DNA of 47,711 bases, from positions 1-47,711 of the forward strand of contig JABRWB010000019.1 of NCBI GenBank assembly GCA_039961635.1. The letters are read 5' to 3'. Every line of letters starts with the position of its first letter. Within the stretch, counting starts at the first letter, position 1. Of the stretch, positions 7,940 through 15,593 are shown in pieces. The translations under genes and the position numbers were made by a program. A model generated the notes under the pieces. It was not told the origin of the DNA. It ran no database searches and saw only the letters and a program-made list of their open reading frames with translations. This stretch comes from a bacterium. Its GTDB lineage: Bacteria > 4484-113 > JAGGVC01.

Positions 7940-9478
7940 CTAAAGTTCGCCGTCGCGCCCGTATGCGCCGTTCAGTACGGCGGGGCGCGCGGCTATATCG
8001 TTCAAGACCGAGCCGAGCCTTTCGATACCCTTCTCGATCTCCGATTCGTCAACTTGGGAAAAACTCAAGCGGAAACCGTTCGCGTCTTCCTTCCCGCTCC
8101 AGAAAAAGTTTGCCACCGCGAATTCCACGCCGCGCTCGCGCGCCATCACGAAAACGGGAAGGCTCTTCCAGCGGGGGGGGAGCTTTACCCAAAGCGACAG
8201 GCCGCCGTCGGGCGCGTTCCAGCTGACGCAGTCCGGGAAGTGCCGCTCCATCGCGGCCAGCATCGCGTCGCGCCTGGCGCGGTAGATGCGCGCCGTGCGC
8301 TTGATATGGTTCTCGAAGTGTCCCTTCTTGATGAACTCGTGCAGGATCACCTGGAGGAAAAAGCTGTCGCTCTTGTCGCATGCACGCTTCAAATGAAAAG
8401 CGTGGACGGCCGCATCCTCCGGCAGCGTCATCCAGCCGAGCCGCAATCCCGGAAGAAGAGTTTTCGAGAAGCTGCCGACCTGGATCACGTGTCCGCCTCT
8501 GTCCAGCGCCTTGAGCGTGGGCATTACCTCGCCGCCGTAGCGAAGCCGGTTTGCGTGCGCGTCCTCGATTACCGGAACCGAGTATTGCTCGGCCAGCTTC
8601 AACAGAGCGTGTCTGCGTTCGAGCGACATTGTCGTGCCCGTCGGGTTGTGATAGGTCGGTATCGTCACGATCATCCCGACGCGCTCTTCCTTCAGAATCG
8701 CGGCGAGCTTGCTCACCATCATTCCGTTTTCGTCCACGGGAACGCCGACGTATTTGATACGCTTGCCGATGAGCAGGTTCAGAATGCCGGCGTAAGTGGG
8801 ATTCTCCACGACGACGGTCTCGCCGTTCCGGATTAGCATTCCGGTTAAAAGGTTAAGCGCGTTTTGGAAGCCGTTCGTGATTATCACATGGTTCGTGCCC
8901 GGCGCGCCCTCCTTCATCACGACGCCCTCGAGCGCCATCTGCTGCTCGATATATTCGACTAGCGGCTGGTAGCCCTGGGGATTGCCGTAATTGAAAAAGA
9001 ACTCTTTCGGATACCAAAGGAGGGTTGAAGTGATCTGCTTTATCTGCTCGAACGGAAACAGCCTGTCGTCCGGCAGCGCCTTTGTGAAGCTTACGGGCGC
9101 GTCGTCGCCGTTCCTGCGCTCGCGAGGCGGCATGGCGAAAAAGTCGCCCGGAACCGCGTAAGGCGACCAATCCATCAACGCCACGCCGTTCGGGACTTCG
9201 GGCTGGGAGCTTGCGCCCACGCCGTGCGTCGCCAAAGTGCCGCGGTTGCGGACGTATGTCCCGCTCTGCGGCCTCGTCTCTATATATGCTTCGGCTTCCA
9301 GCTCCGTGTAAGCCGTGAGTACGGTCTTTCGGGAAACGCCGAGCTGGTCCGCAAGCTCCCGGGTTCCGGGCAGCCGGGTGCCGGCCTTCAGGGTACCCTC
9401 GTCCACCATACGGCGGATCTGGTCCCGGATTTGCCGGTAAAGCGACCTGCTCTGCGTTTTGTCTAGTTCGATGTGCAT
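7940..9478 (-). CDS. MocR/PdxR-family regulator (GntR wHTH fused to aminotransferase fold)
   Basis: A 512-residue protein with an N-terminal GntR-type winged helix (about 5-75, including LPGTRELADQLGVSRKTV) and a fold-type I aminotransferase domain (about 120-495). The PLP-binding lysine is in VGSFSKTLLPGLRLGW (Lys339), with the NPTYAG and HNPTG motifs also present. The family controls PLP synthesis, GABA or other amine metabolism, typically from an adjacent gene. Here the downstream neighbour is a lipoprotein and no PLP or amine gene is adjacent, so the target is unknown. The start was taken at 9478 because the winged helix begins there. A candidate operator lies at 9617-9637. Confidence 0.88.
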   Translation of the reverse strand: MHIELDKTQSRSLYRQIRDQIRRMVDEGTLKAGTRLPGTRELADQLGVSRKTVLTAYTELEAEAYIETRPQSGTYVRNRGTLATHGVGASSQPEVPNGVALMDWSPYAVPGDFFAMPPRERRNGDDAPVSFTKALPDDRLFPFEQIKQITSTLLWYPKEFFFNYGNPQGYQPLVEYIEQQMALEGVVMKEGAPGTNHVIITNGFQNALNLLTGMLIRNGETVVVENPTYAGILNLLIGKRIKYVGVPVDENGMMVSKLAAILKEERVGMIVTIPTYHNPTGTTMSLERRHALLKLAEQYSVPVIEDAHANRLRYGGEVMPTLKALDRGGHVIQVGSFSKTLLPGLRLGWMTLPEDAAVHAFHLKRACDKSDSFFLQVILHEFIKKGHFENHIKRTARIYRARRDAMLAAMERHFPDCVSWNAPDGGLSLWVKLPPRWKSLPVFVMARERGVEFAVANFFWSGKEDANGFRLSFSQVDESEIEKGIERLGSVLNDIAARPAVLNGAYGRDGEL

Positions 9479-9975
9479 CTTGGTTGTTTTTCAAGCGATT
9501 CCGCTCGAAATACGGGAAGAGCGGGGAGGAGCGCTTCGACTTGGAGATTTGGGCTTGCGCCCGGCGCTCCTTCCCGCCCAGCAAACGGAACTCGGTTTTC
9601 AAATTGGACACCCGCTGGTATCCACAAACCTTATACCGGGGAATCCAGCATATTGTACATATCCAGTCGGAATTATATGTTTGGAGTCCAGTTGGCGGAA
9701 AAACGCGCAGGCGATACGGTGGACGGGACGCAAATGGTCAATGCCGGAGCGGGTTTTCGGGGCTTTTGAATGCATTCGAGGGGAAGAATTCCCGCCCGTC
9801 TCGGCGAAATTTCGGAAGGGCAAAATATCGGTTCATTTTGGATTCATACTCAAATGGTAGGATTTAGCCGGTTGAGCGAGCGCAAAAACGCCACGTTTGT
9901 TAAGGAAATCGGCCGTTCGGTCGAACCCGAACCGCAGGCGCGCGCCCGGATCGCCGAAAACGCCGATGATTGGAT
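9479..9975. other. About 500-bp intergenic region upstream of the MocR gene
   Basis: No convincing gene is present: the frames here are short, lack ribosome sites and have composition unlike their neighbours. The part nearest the regulator is relatively AT-rich (9620-9690) and probably contains its promoter. GGTAT (9617-9621) and ATACC (9633-9637) form an 11-bp-spaced inverted repeat; MocR proteins such as GabR bind ATACCA-like half sites. No clear terminator for the M56 gene is visible. Confidence 0.4.
9617..9637. promoter_or_regulatory. Candidate operator for the MocR-type regulator
   Basis: Inverted GGTAT-N11-ATACC, with the left arm extended to TGGTAT, about 140 bp upstream of the regulator start. 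The resemblance to GabR-type ATACCA half sites is suggestive only. Confidence 0.3.
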
Positions 9976-10863
9976 TTAATATCCCAGGAAGCAAATCACG
10001 GCGCAGCGCGGCACCGACGCGACGAGCATTGCTGCCACCGGAATCAGCACGGCTGCGAAGGCGATTCCGTATGACAGCGCAAGCGTGCCAAAGCCTTTGT
10101 TTGCAGCGGGAGTTGGGCAAACTCCCAGTGCGGCCAGTCGCTCCCCCTGGAATGCGGAATCAATCTCGCCGGCACACAATTCCGTCAGCCCGATTTTGTA
10201 GGCTTCCTCGCCGACGGATTTCGCAACCGCGGCGTCGCATTCGTACTCGCACAAAAGCGGAAATACGCGCGCGAGCCGGTGAAGCGGCAGATTCATCATG
10301 TTCAGTCGAAGCAGCGCCCGCATTCCCAGCTTCATCCAATTGTGCCCCAAAATATAATGAGCATGCTCATGCGCGAGTGCGATATCGCGCGATTCCCCCG
10401 CAAGCGAATCGGATACGGCTATAAAAGGCCGGATTGCGCCGACGAGCGCGGCTCCCCTGATGACTGCAGTTGTTGCGACGGGCAGGCCGCAATAATTCTC
10501 GGCAGGACGCGCCCCGCGGATTCCCGCGCCGCCGCCCCGCACGAACAGATAGCTGGTCAAAAGCGAAAGCGCCATACCCGCAGTGCCGGAAAGAAGGATG
10601 GCAAGCTCCCCGCCGCCGTGCATCAATCCGTGAAAATAGGGCGTGACCATCCCGATCGCGCCGGTGCGGGCAAGCGCAGCCATAAGCGTTGTGAATCCGG
10701 CAGCGGCCAATACCGCGGCGATGAGCGAGAAAAACGCAAAACGCGCGCGTCCCGGCGGCGCGATCCCCGCAAGTAGACGCTCGACCGAAGCCGATGCGAT
10801 GTAAACGAGAATCGCCTGAACCAGAAAGAAAAGCGCTGCGATCTTTAAAGCCTGCTCGAACAC
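9976..10863 (-). CDS. M56-family membrane metalloprotease (BlaR1/MecR1-like, no sensor domain)
   Basis: A 295-residue membrane protein with hydrophobic segments near 5-27, 43-65, 85-107 and 262-285. The zinc protease motif HEHAH is at 165-169, and the presumed third ligand, Glu208, is in YECDAAV. This matches the peptidase part of BlaR1/MecR1. Unlike those, it ends just after the last membrane segment and has no penicillin-binding sensor domain, so beta-lactam sensing is unlikely. Its start overlaps the stop of the BlaI-type gene by one base, so the two are co-translated. Known family members inactivate the BlaI repressor by proteolysis, and that role is inferred here. The inducing signal could be metal or envelope stress; nothing in the sequence decides. 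Confidence 0.82.
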   Translation of the reverse strand: MFEQALKIAALFFLVQAILVYIASASVERLLAGIAPPGRARFAFFSLIAAVLAAAGFTTLMAALARTGAIGMVTPYFHGLMHGGGELAILLSGTAGMALSLLTSYLFVRGGGAGIRGARPAENYCGLPVATTAVIRGAALVGAIRPFIAVSDSLAGESRDIALAHEHAHYILGHNWMKLGMRALLRLNMMNLPLHRLARVFPLLCEYECDAAVAKSVGEEAYKIGLTELCAGEIDSAFQGERLAALGVCPTPAANKGFGTLALSYGIAFAAVLIPVAAMLVASVPRCAVICFLGY

Positions 10864-11249
10864 TAAATGTACTTCCGTTCCTTGAGCTCGCGGACCAGCT
10901 CGTCGATCCGGGACGGATCCTCGTCCTCCAAGGCATCGAGGAGGTGGCTTGCCACCACCTTCTCTTCCGTACCGAAGAGTGAGACGAAAAAGTTCCTGAT
11001 CCGCTCCACTTTATACCCCCGTTTGTCGGAAGTCGGCCTGTATATATATGAGCGGCCGTTTTTTCTGCGCGACAGCATTCCGCGCTCCCATAGCTGGCTC
11101 ATAACGGTCAGCACCGTTGTATATGCCAGCGGCTCGGCGCGCTCCTTGTTTATTTCGTCAAGCACGGCCTGGACGCTGCCCCTGCGCATCCGCCAGAGCA
11201 CTTCCATTATCTTGCCTTGCAATGGCCCAAGGTCGTTCAATCCGATCAC
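10863..11249 (-). CDS. BlaI/MecI/CopY-family transcriptional repressor
   Basis: A 128-residue protein with a winged helix in the first 75 residues (LQGKIMEVLWRMRRGSVQAVLDEI, then YTTVLTVMSQLWERGML and a wing at RSYIYRPT) and a C-terminal dimerisation region. It has no cysteine, so the copper-sensing CxC motifs of CopY are absent and induction must come another way, probably through the adjacent M56 protease. The annotated start is GTG 11249. A TTG at 11240 sits at better spacing behind a GAGGTGATC Shine-Dalgarno and may be the true start. Three ACTA-N7-TAG palindromes lie between it and the divergent efflux operon. Confidence 0.9.
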   Translation of the reverse strand: MIGLNDLGPLQGKIMEVLWRMRRGSVQAVLDEINKERAEPLAYTTVLTVMSQLWERGMLSRRKNGRSYIYRPTSDKRGYKVERIRNFFVSLFGTEEKVVASHLLDALEDEDPSRIDELVRELKERKYI

Positions 11250-11255
11250 CTCAAT

Positions 11256-11272
11256 TACTAGCCGCCATAGAA
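11256..11272. promoter_or_regulatory. Candidate BlaI operator 1
   Basis: TACTA-N7-TAGAA, in the leader of the repressor gene just upstream of its ribosome binding site. It shares the core ACTA-N7-TAG and the exact spacing of two other palindromes in this intergenic region. Confidence 0.6.
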
Positions 11273-11286
11273 TTAACGGCCAAATG

Positions 11287-11316
11287 AATATACCCTGAAA
11301 CTATGGCGCATAGCAA
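11287..11316 (-). promoter_or_regulatory. Promoter of the blaI-M56 operon
   Basis: Minus-strand TTGCTA (11316-11311), an 18-bp spacer and TATATT (11292-11287). Operator 2 (11299-11315) occupies most of the spacer and overlaps the -35 box, which would allow autorepression. Confidence 0.65.
11299..11315. promoter_or_regulatory. Candidate BlaI operator 2
   Basis: AACTA-N7-TAGCA, inside the repressor promoter. Its centre is 43 bp from operator 1 and 83 bp from operator 3, close to four and eight helical turns. Confidence 0.55.
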
Positions 11317-11372
11317 CAAAATCGGCTATAGTTCTGGAAAATAAATTTTTTTTTCAACAGGGCTCCAACCTC

Positions 11373-11402
11373 TTGACAAACTACTAAGCAATCTAGTAAA
11401 AT
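11373..11402 (+). promoter_or_regulatory. Promoter of the metal efflux operon
   Basis: TTGACA (11373-11378), an 18-bp spacer and TAAAAT (11397-11402). The spacer is filled by the best of the three palindromes (operator 3). The predicted start of transcription is near 11409. Confidence 0.8.
11382..11398. promoter_or_regulatory. Candidate BlaI operator 3
   Basis: A perfect TACTA-N7-TAGTA palindrome between the -35 and -10 boxes of the efflux promoter. Bound repressor would exclude RNA polymerase. BlaI-family operators are palindromes of this general TAC/GTA type. Confidence 0.7.
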
Positions 11403-11411
11403 GCCTCCGCT

Positions 11412-12923
11412 TTGGCTCCATTCGGAGGAAAACCGGGCTTTCGCACGAAGCGTCGCGCGCTTATGACGGCCATTTGCGCGTTTGCAGCCGTCTATTCGGC
11501 GGCTCTTTGCGCGCGTCCGGCTGTAGCGGGCGAAGCGGTCAGGATCGAGAGAGCCGGCCGGGAGATTCGAAACGCGTTTTCGGGACAGGGCGCGCCCGTG
11601 GGCAAGCTGGCCGCGCTTGAAGAAGAAGCGCGCGGCCGCGTTCGCGAAATCCTGGAGAGGCCGGGCTTTCTGGTTTCGGATCCGTCCGGCGTTTACATTC
11701 CCTCACCGCTCGGCAAGTTGATGGCGATGACCGTCGCCAAAAATCCGGAGCTCGCGCTTATGCGCAGCGACGTGGCCGTGATGGAAGAGCAGGCGCGGCA
11801 GATGGGGGCGTATATGGACCCGATGGTCGGTTTGATGCTGGGAAACATGATGGTCCAGTGGCCGTGGGAACAGATGGAGCCGATGACCATGCAGGAGCTC
11901 AAATTCCAGCAGAGCTTCATGAGCTACGGCAAGCGATCTTCGATGAAAAAGATCGCGGGCTACGACGTGAAGCTTGCGGAAATCGCGGTGAAGGAAGCGG
12001 AATACAACATGTCGGGCGACGTAATAGACATGTACTACGACTTGCTTGCGAACGCCGTCAACATCGAAATGCTGGACAAGCGCAAGGCTCTGCTTGAAAT
12101 AATGCTCGAAATCGCTCGCGCGCGTTACGAATTGGGCTTGGCGCCGATGAGCGACGTGCTTTCCACTCAGAAGATGATCTCGATGGTGGATGCGATGCGC
12201 GCGGAGATGGAAGAGATGCGCGGGACGATGACCGCAAAGCTTGCCGGAATGATCGGGATTCCGGATGGCGAGCTCGAATTGGAGCTTGAGGCGGCGGAGG
12301 GCGATGCGTTTGCCGCCGATGCCGACGCGGAATCGCTGTGGTTCGAAGCTTACAAGCTTCACCCGGAGCTTGCCTGGTTGACGGTATGGGACGCGCAGCT
12401 TGCCGAAAAGGAAAAGCTGGCGGAAAAAAACTACCACCCCGATTACACGATCGAAGCTGGATACGGATTCCGCCAGAATTTCGCCGACATGTTTTCTTTG
12501 GGAGTCATGTTCAATCTGCCCATATACCAGCGCGACAAGCAGGACGCGGCGTTCAAGGAAGCGGCCGCGATGCGCGAGCAAGTTCCTTTAAAAGAGCAGG
12601 CATTGCTGAACCGCATCAGGCGCGACGGCGGCGCGGAGCTTGCCAGGCTGCGGCTTATCGGCGCGCGGATAGACCGGTACAAAAACGAGCTGATTCCTCT
12701 TGCCGAAACCTCGTTCGACGCTACGCTTGCGGGCTATCAAGTCGGCAAGGCGATGTTCGCGGATTTGTTAATGACGCAGATCGATCTGGTGGATTACGAA
12801 ACGGAGCACAGGTTGGCGCTGGTCGAAAGGGCGCGGGCGCGCTCGAAGCTTTATTACATCACGCTGGGCGCGGTGGCGGATGCCATGGCGCCGAATCGTG
12901 AGGAGGTTGACGATACGGAATGA
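11412..12923 (+). CDS. TolC/CusC-type outer membrane efflux channel
   Basis: An outer membrane factor of about 490-503 residues. It has a signal peptide (AICAFAAVYSAALC ending near PAVAG) and two long alpha-helical repeats typical of the TolC family: residues about 95-290 and 310-495, each with SxxxAE/ARYELG-type heptads (IARARYELGLAPMSDVLST; ATLAGYQVGKAMFADLL). The start is uncertain. TTG 11412 is nearly leaderless from the promoter and supplies the basic residues before the signal peptide; ATG 11463 gives a shorter signal peptide with no good ribosome site. The region is unusually Met-rich near residues 120-170 (MVQWPWEQMEPMTMQEL), which would suit Cu/Ag handling. It is the first gene of the efflux operon, and its stop overlaps the next ATG (ATGA). 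Confidence 0.88.
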   Translation: MAPFGGKPGFRTKRRALMTAICAFAAVYSAALCARPAVAGEAVRIERAGREIRNAFSGQGAPVGKLAALEEEARGRVREILERPGFLVSDPSGVYIPSPLGKLMAMTVAKNPELALMRSDVAVMEEQARQMGAYMDPMVGLMLGNMMVQWPWEQMEPMTMQELKFQQSFMSYGKRSSMKKIAGYDVKLAEIAVKEAEYNMSGDVIDMYYDLLANAVNIEMLDKRKALLEIMLEIARARYELGLAPMSDVLSTQKMISMVDAMRAEMEEMRGTMTAKLAGMIGIPDGELELELEAAEGDAFAADADAESLWFEAYKLHPELAWLTVWDAQLAEKEKLAEKNYHPDYTIEAGYGFRQNFADMFSLGVMFNLPIYQRDKQDAAFKEAAAMREQVPLKEQALLNRIRRDGGAELARLRLIGARIDRYKNELIPLAETSFDATLAGYQVGKAMFADLLMTQIDLVDYETEHRLALVERARARSKLYYITLGAVADAMAPNREEVDDTE

Positions 12924-13648
12924 CGGATAACAAGAAATCAGCCGCGGATTCGGGAGCGGAAGACATGCACGCGCCGCATCCGATTCCGCGCGAGGTCGAA
13001 TCCGGCACCGCCGGTCAGGGATTCGTCGGCGTGCTTTTCGCGCTTATGGCGCTTGGCGTAATCGCATGGCTCTTCACCAAGTTGATGGCGCCTTATCCGG
13101 GCTATTCGAACCCGTCGGAAGCTGCGGCGAAGGCGGCGGGCAACGACAAAACCGCCGAAGCGATGGCGAATCCACCGCCGGCGGGAACGGCGAAGACTTC
13201 CGATATGAAAGCGCCCGCCGCGGACGACGGCTCGTATTCCGCACGGCTCGCTTCTTTCCCCGGCGGCGGTGATCCTATCTGCGGGATGGCGCCGGAAAAG
13301 TCGTCCAGCATGGTCGCGGCGCACTTCGATTCCGGATGGGTCGGCTTCGTCTCGCTTGCTTGCTTTTTTCAATATGCCGAAAAAAACAAGCCCCATGCTG
13401 TCGAGGTGCTCGACTACTCGACTTTTCGCAAGGAACCGGCTGACAGGAAGCTGGTCCCGGCAGAGGACGCGGTGTACCTGATTGGTATCGACGGCGTCCC
13501 GCCCGGCTCGATGCCGCCCGGAGTCGCTGCTTTCTCCACGAAAGACGCGGCGGAGTCCGCGATGGGCGACCTCGGCGGAAAAATCGCCGATTTCGAAGAA
13601 ATGAAGAAATACGTACGTGATTGGCTGCTGGAACAGGGGATGCTTTGA
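12920..13648 (+). CDS. Membrane-anchored NosL-like protein
   Basis: A 242-residue protein with a cytoplasmic N-terminus, one membrane helix (about 34-55), an Ala/Pro-rich linker and a C-terminal NosL-like domain (about 115-235). Key features are DPICGM (Cys121, Met123), a second cysteine in FVSLACFFQYAEK (Cys148), LDYSTF, and SMPPGVAAFSTKDAAESA, which corresponds to the MG/AF motif of NosL. NosL is a copper-binding accessory protein of nitrous oxide reductase, but no nos gene is nearby. Here the first motif has a single Cys, not CxxC. The 4-bp overlap with the TolC gene and a TGATG junction with the next gene indicate coupled translation. A periplasmic metal-carrier role for the pump is inferred. 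Confidence 0.72.
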   Translation: MTDNKKSAADSGAEDMHAPHPIPREVESGTAGQGFVGVLFALMALGVIAWLFTKLMAPYPGYSNPSEAAAKAAGNDKTAEAMANPPPAGTAKTSDMKAPAADDGSYSARLASFPGGGDPICGMAPEKSSSMVAAHFDSGWVGFVSLACFFQYAEKNKPHAVEVLDYSTFRKEPADRKLVPAEDAVYLIGIDGVPPGSMPPGVAAFSTKDAAESAMGDLGGKIADFEEMKKYVRDWLLEQGML

Positions 13649-13752
13649 TGGCTGCACTTACCGACAGACAGTTGAAAATCCTCGCGTTCGCCATTGTATT
13701 CATTATGGCGGCCGCGTTCGTAGCGGGAGTATTTCTGGGAATCCGGCGATGA
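13648..13752 (+). CDS. 34-residue single-pass membrane peptide
   Basis: A small reading frame starts at the ATG that overlaps the preceding TGA (TGATG). It encodes 34 residues: a short polar N-terminus (MAALTDRQLK), one hydrophobic helix of about 20 residues and an RR end. Stop-start overlap, membrane-helix composition and position inside the operon support translation. Small membrane subunits often tune transporters (AcrZ with AcrB is the known RND example), but no similarity to AcrZ is claimed. It could also anchor the neighbouring NosL-like proteins. Confidence 0.6.
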   Translation: MAALTDRQLKILAFAIVFIMAAAFVAGVFLGIRR

Positions 13753-13798
13753 CGCGCCGGTCCGTTTCTATCACCAATTTGCAAAGGAGTTGTTTCGA

Positions 13799-14821
13799 AT
13801 GATGCGCATTTTTGTTTTGATGTCAATGATTGTGTTTGCGGCGATTCTAGCCGGTTGTCCCGAATCCGGCACGGAAAACGGCGGCGACACAGGCGCGCAG
13901 TCCGGCACGCCGCCTGCCGCGACCGCGGACAACCAAACGATTCTCGGCGCGGAAGGAGAGAAGGCCTCCTGCCCGCATTGCGGAATGGACGCTTTGGCCA
14001 GCAACGCTCGGATCAAAACGGCGGACGGGATGTTCGACAGCCTCGCGTGCTGGGTGGCCTATGCGGAGGAAAACGGCAAAACCCTGACCGACGCCGAAGT
14101 GCTTGACCTTTCCTCGGGCGCGGAAGAAAAAATGATGAAGGTCACGGACGCCAATTTTGTCAAAGTCAAGCTGATGCGCGGCTCGATGCCTCCGTTTTTC
14201 GCGGCTTTCAGCGACAAGGCGAAAGCCGCGGAGACCGCCAACCTGGAAGCATCGGAAGTTTTGGATTTCAATGGCGCGGTCGAATTGGTTAAATCCGAAA
14301 AGCCGATGCACGGCGAAGCCGCCGAATCCGGCGACGGACATGAACACGAGCATGGGGAAACTGCCAAGTCGCCGGAAAAAGGATTCGCTGCGCCCGCAGC
14401 TTCCAAAAATCGCCAGGTGACCAACGAAAAATGCCCCATGTGCTCGATGAGCACGCTGAAAACGCCGACCCTTGTCAAGTACGGCCCGGAGGGCAAAGAA
14501 ACCTACTTTGCGAGCATGGAATGCTGGCTTGAATACGCCGAGGAAAACAAGCTGCCGCCCGAATCCGCGCAAATCGTAGACTACGACACGCTCGGCAAGG
14601 AAGAGCGGTTCGAGCCAGTTTCCGCGATGTTCTATGTTCAACTGGACTCGTTGAGATATTCGATGCCGCCGTACTTCGCAGCGTTCTCGGATCTCGCCAA
14701 GGCCGAAGCGTTCGCCAAGGAGCACAACAGCAAGGCCGTGGGCTTCGGGGATGTGCAGATTGAAGTTTTCAAGTACGAACAGGAAGAAAAGAATGCGGGC
14801 CGCGGGGGGCATCATCACTAG
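13799..14821 (+). CDS. Lipoprotein with two NosL-like domains and a His-rich linker
   Basis: A 340-residue lipoprotein. AAGGAG lies 9 nt before ATG 13799, preferred over an upstream TTG at 13790. The lipobox is LAGC (Cys20). Domain 1 (about 55-165) has CPHCGM at 58-63, a third Cys84 in SLACWVAYAE and SMPPFFAAF. The linker at 171-186 alternates His and Glu (HEHEHG). Domain 2 (about 208-325) has CPMCSM at 212-217, Cys242 in SMECWLEYAE and SMPPYFAAF. The protein ends in HHH. The CxxCxM plus Met and His pattern fits soft-metal binding such as Cu(I) or Ag(I). It is probably anchored in a membrane leaflet facing the periplasm, handing ions to the CusB-like adaptor. Function is inferred from family and operon. 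Confidence 0.75.
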   Translation: MMRIFVLMSMIVFAAILAGCPESGTENGGDTGAQSGTPPAATADNQTILGAEGEKASCPHCGMDALASNARIKTADGMFDSLACWVAYAEENGKTLTDAEVLDLSSGAEEKMMKVTDANFVKVKLMRGSMPPFFAAFSDKAKAAETANLEASEVLDFNGAVELVKSEKPMHGEAAESGDGHEHEHGETAKSPEKGFAAPAASKNRQVTNEKCPMCSMSTLKTPTLVKYGPEGKETYFASMECWLEYAEENKLPPESAQIVDYDTLGKEERFEPVSAMFYVQLDSLRYSMPPYFAAFSDLAKAEAFAKEHNSKAVGFGDVQIEVFKYEQEEKNAGRGGHHH

Positions 14822-14858
14822 GCCTGTTTTCGGGATATACCCCAACGGAGGAAATGAA

Positions 14859-15536
14859 ATGCAAAAGGCGAAGTTTTACGCAGTTTTGATAGTCGCGGGG
14901 CTCCTCGCGATTCAAATGGCGATCGCGGGATTTGCTCGCGTATCTCCTGAAACGCAAAACGGACCGTCAGCGGCTGCGTCCGGCGACGATTGCGAGATGC
15001 ACGGCGACGCTGCGGCCTCGAGCGGCGACGACGGATGCGGGATGGACGGCGGAGGCTGCTGCGGCGACGGAGGCTCGCAAGTCGCGTCGGCCGAAATGGC
15101 AAGCTCCGAAACTTCCGCGCAAGCGCGCGAGGTCGCGAACGACGAGTGCCCGATGTGCTCGATGAGCACAGAAAAGACGCCCACGCTTGTGCGTTATATC
15201 GCCGGCGAGGACGACGAAGTGGATTTCGTCAGCCTCGAATGCTGGATAGACTATGCCAAGAACGAAAAGATCGCTTTTGAAAAGGCGCTCGTTCTTGACT
15301 ACTCCACGCTCGGCGCCGTGGAAAAAATGGTAAAAGCGGACAAGGCGTTTTACGTGCCCCTAGAAGCGCTGAAGTTTTCGATGCCGCCATACCTGGCCGC
15401 GTTCGCGGAAAAGGATAAGGCGAGGAAATTCGCCGAATCCAAGGGAAGCAAGGTGATATCGTTCGCCGAAGCGAAGGAAATGATTCTCGATTACCAGGAA
15501 AACGAAGAAGACGAAGGGCACGCGCATCACCATTAA
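14859..15536 (+). CDS. NosL-like protein with Cys/Met/His-rich linker
   Basis: A 225-residue protein starting at ATG 14859 behind GGAGG (5-8 nt spacing); the longer frame from 14751 would run into the preceding gene. It has an N-terminal membrane helix or uncleaved signal (5-24), then a flexible linker with Cys45, Met47, Cys60, Met62, Cys67 and Cys68, and one NosL-like domain (about 92-212). That domain carries CPMCSM (97-102), Cys128 in SLECWIDYAK, VLDYSTLG and SMPPYLAAF. It ends HAHHH. The domain is closely similar to domain 2 of the preceding lipoprotein (shared CPMCSMST-KTPTLV), so duplication within the operon is likely. The linker cysteines could be additional Cu(I)/Ag(I) ligands. Confidence 0.74.
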   Translation: MQKAKFYAVLIVAGLLAIQMAIAGFARVSPETQNGPSAAASGDDCEMHGDAAASSGDDGCGMDGGGCCGDGGSQVASAEMASSETSAQAREVANDECPMCSMSTEKTPTLVRYIAGEDDEVDFVSLECWIDYAKNEKIAFEKALVLDYSTLGAVEKMVKADKAFYVPLEALKFSMPPYLAAFAEKDKARKFAESKGSKVISFAEAKEMILDYQENEEDEGHAHHH

Positions 15537-15593
15537 GCATTGACGCGGGCGCGGAACGCTCCGCGCCCGCGCGCATCGCCGCGAGGGTCAATC

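Noticed and set aside
9479-9975. Several frames of 70-130 codons in the large intergenic region
   Set aside because: They overlap each other in different frames, lack ribosome sites and show no recognisable protein features.
10863-11249. CopY copper-responsive repressor
   Set aside because: CopY needs a C-terminal CxCxxxxCxC metal site; this protein has no cysteine.
12920-15536. Part of a nitrous oxide reductase (nos) cluster because of the NosL similarity
   Set aside because: No nosZ, nosD, nosF or nosY gene is present; the flanking genes are efflux components.
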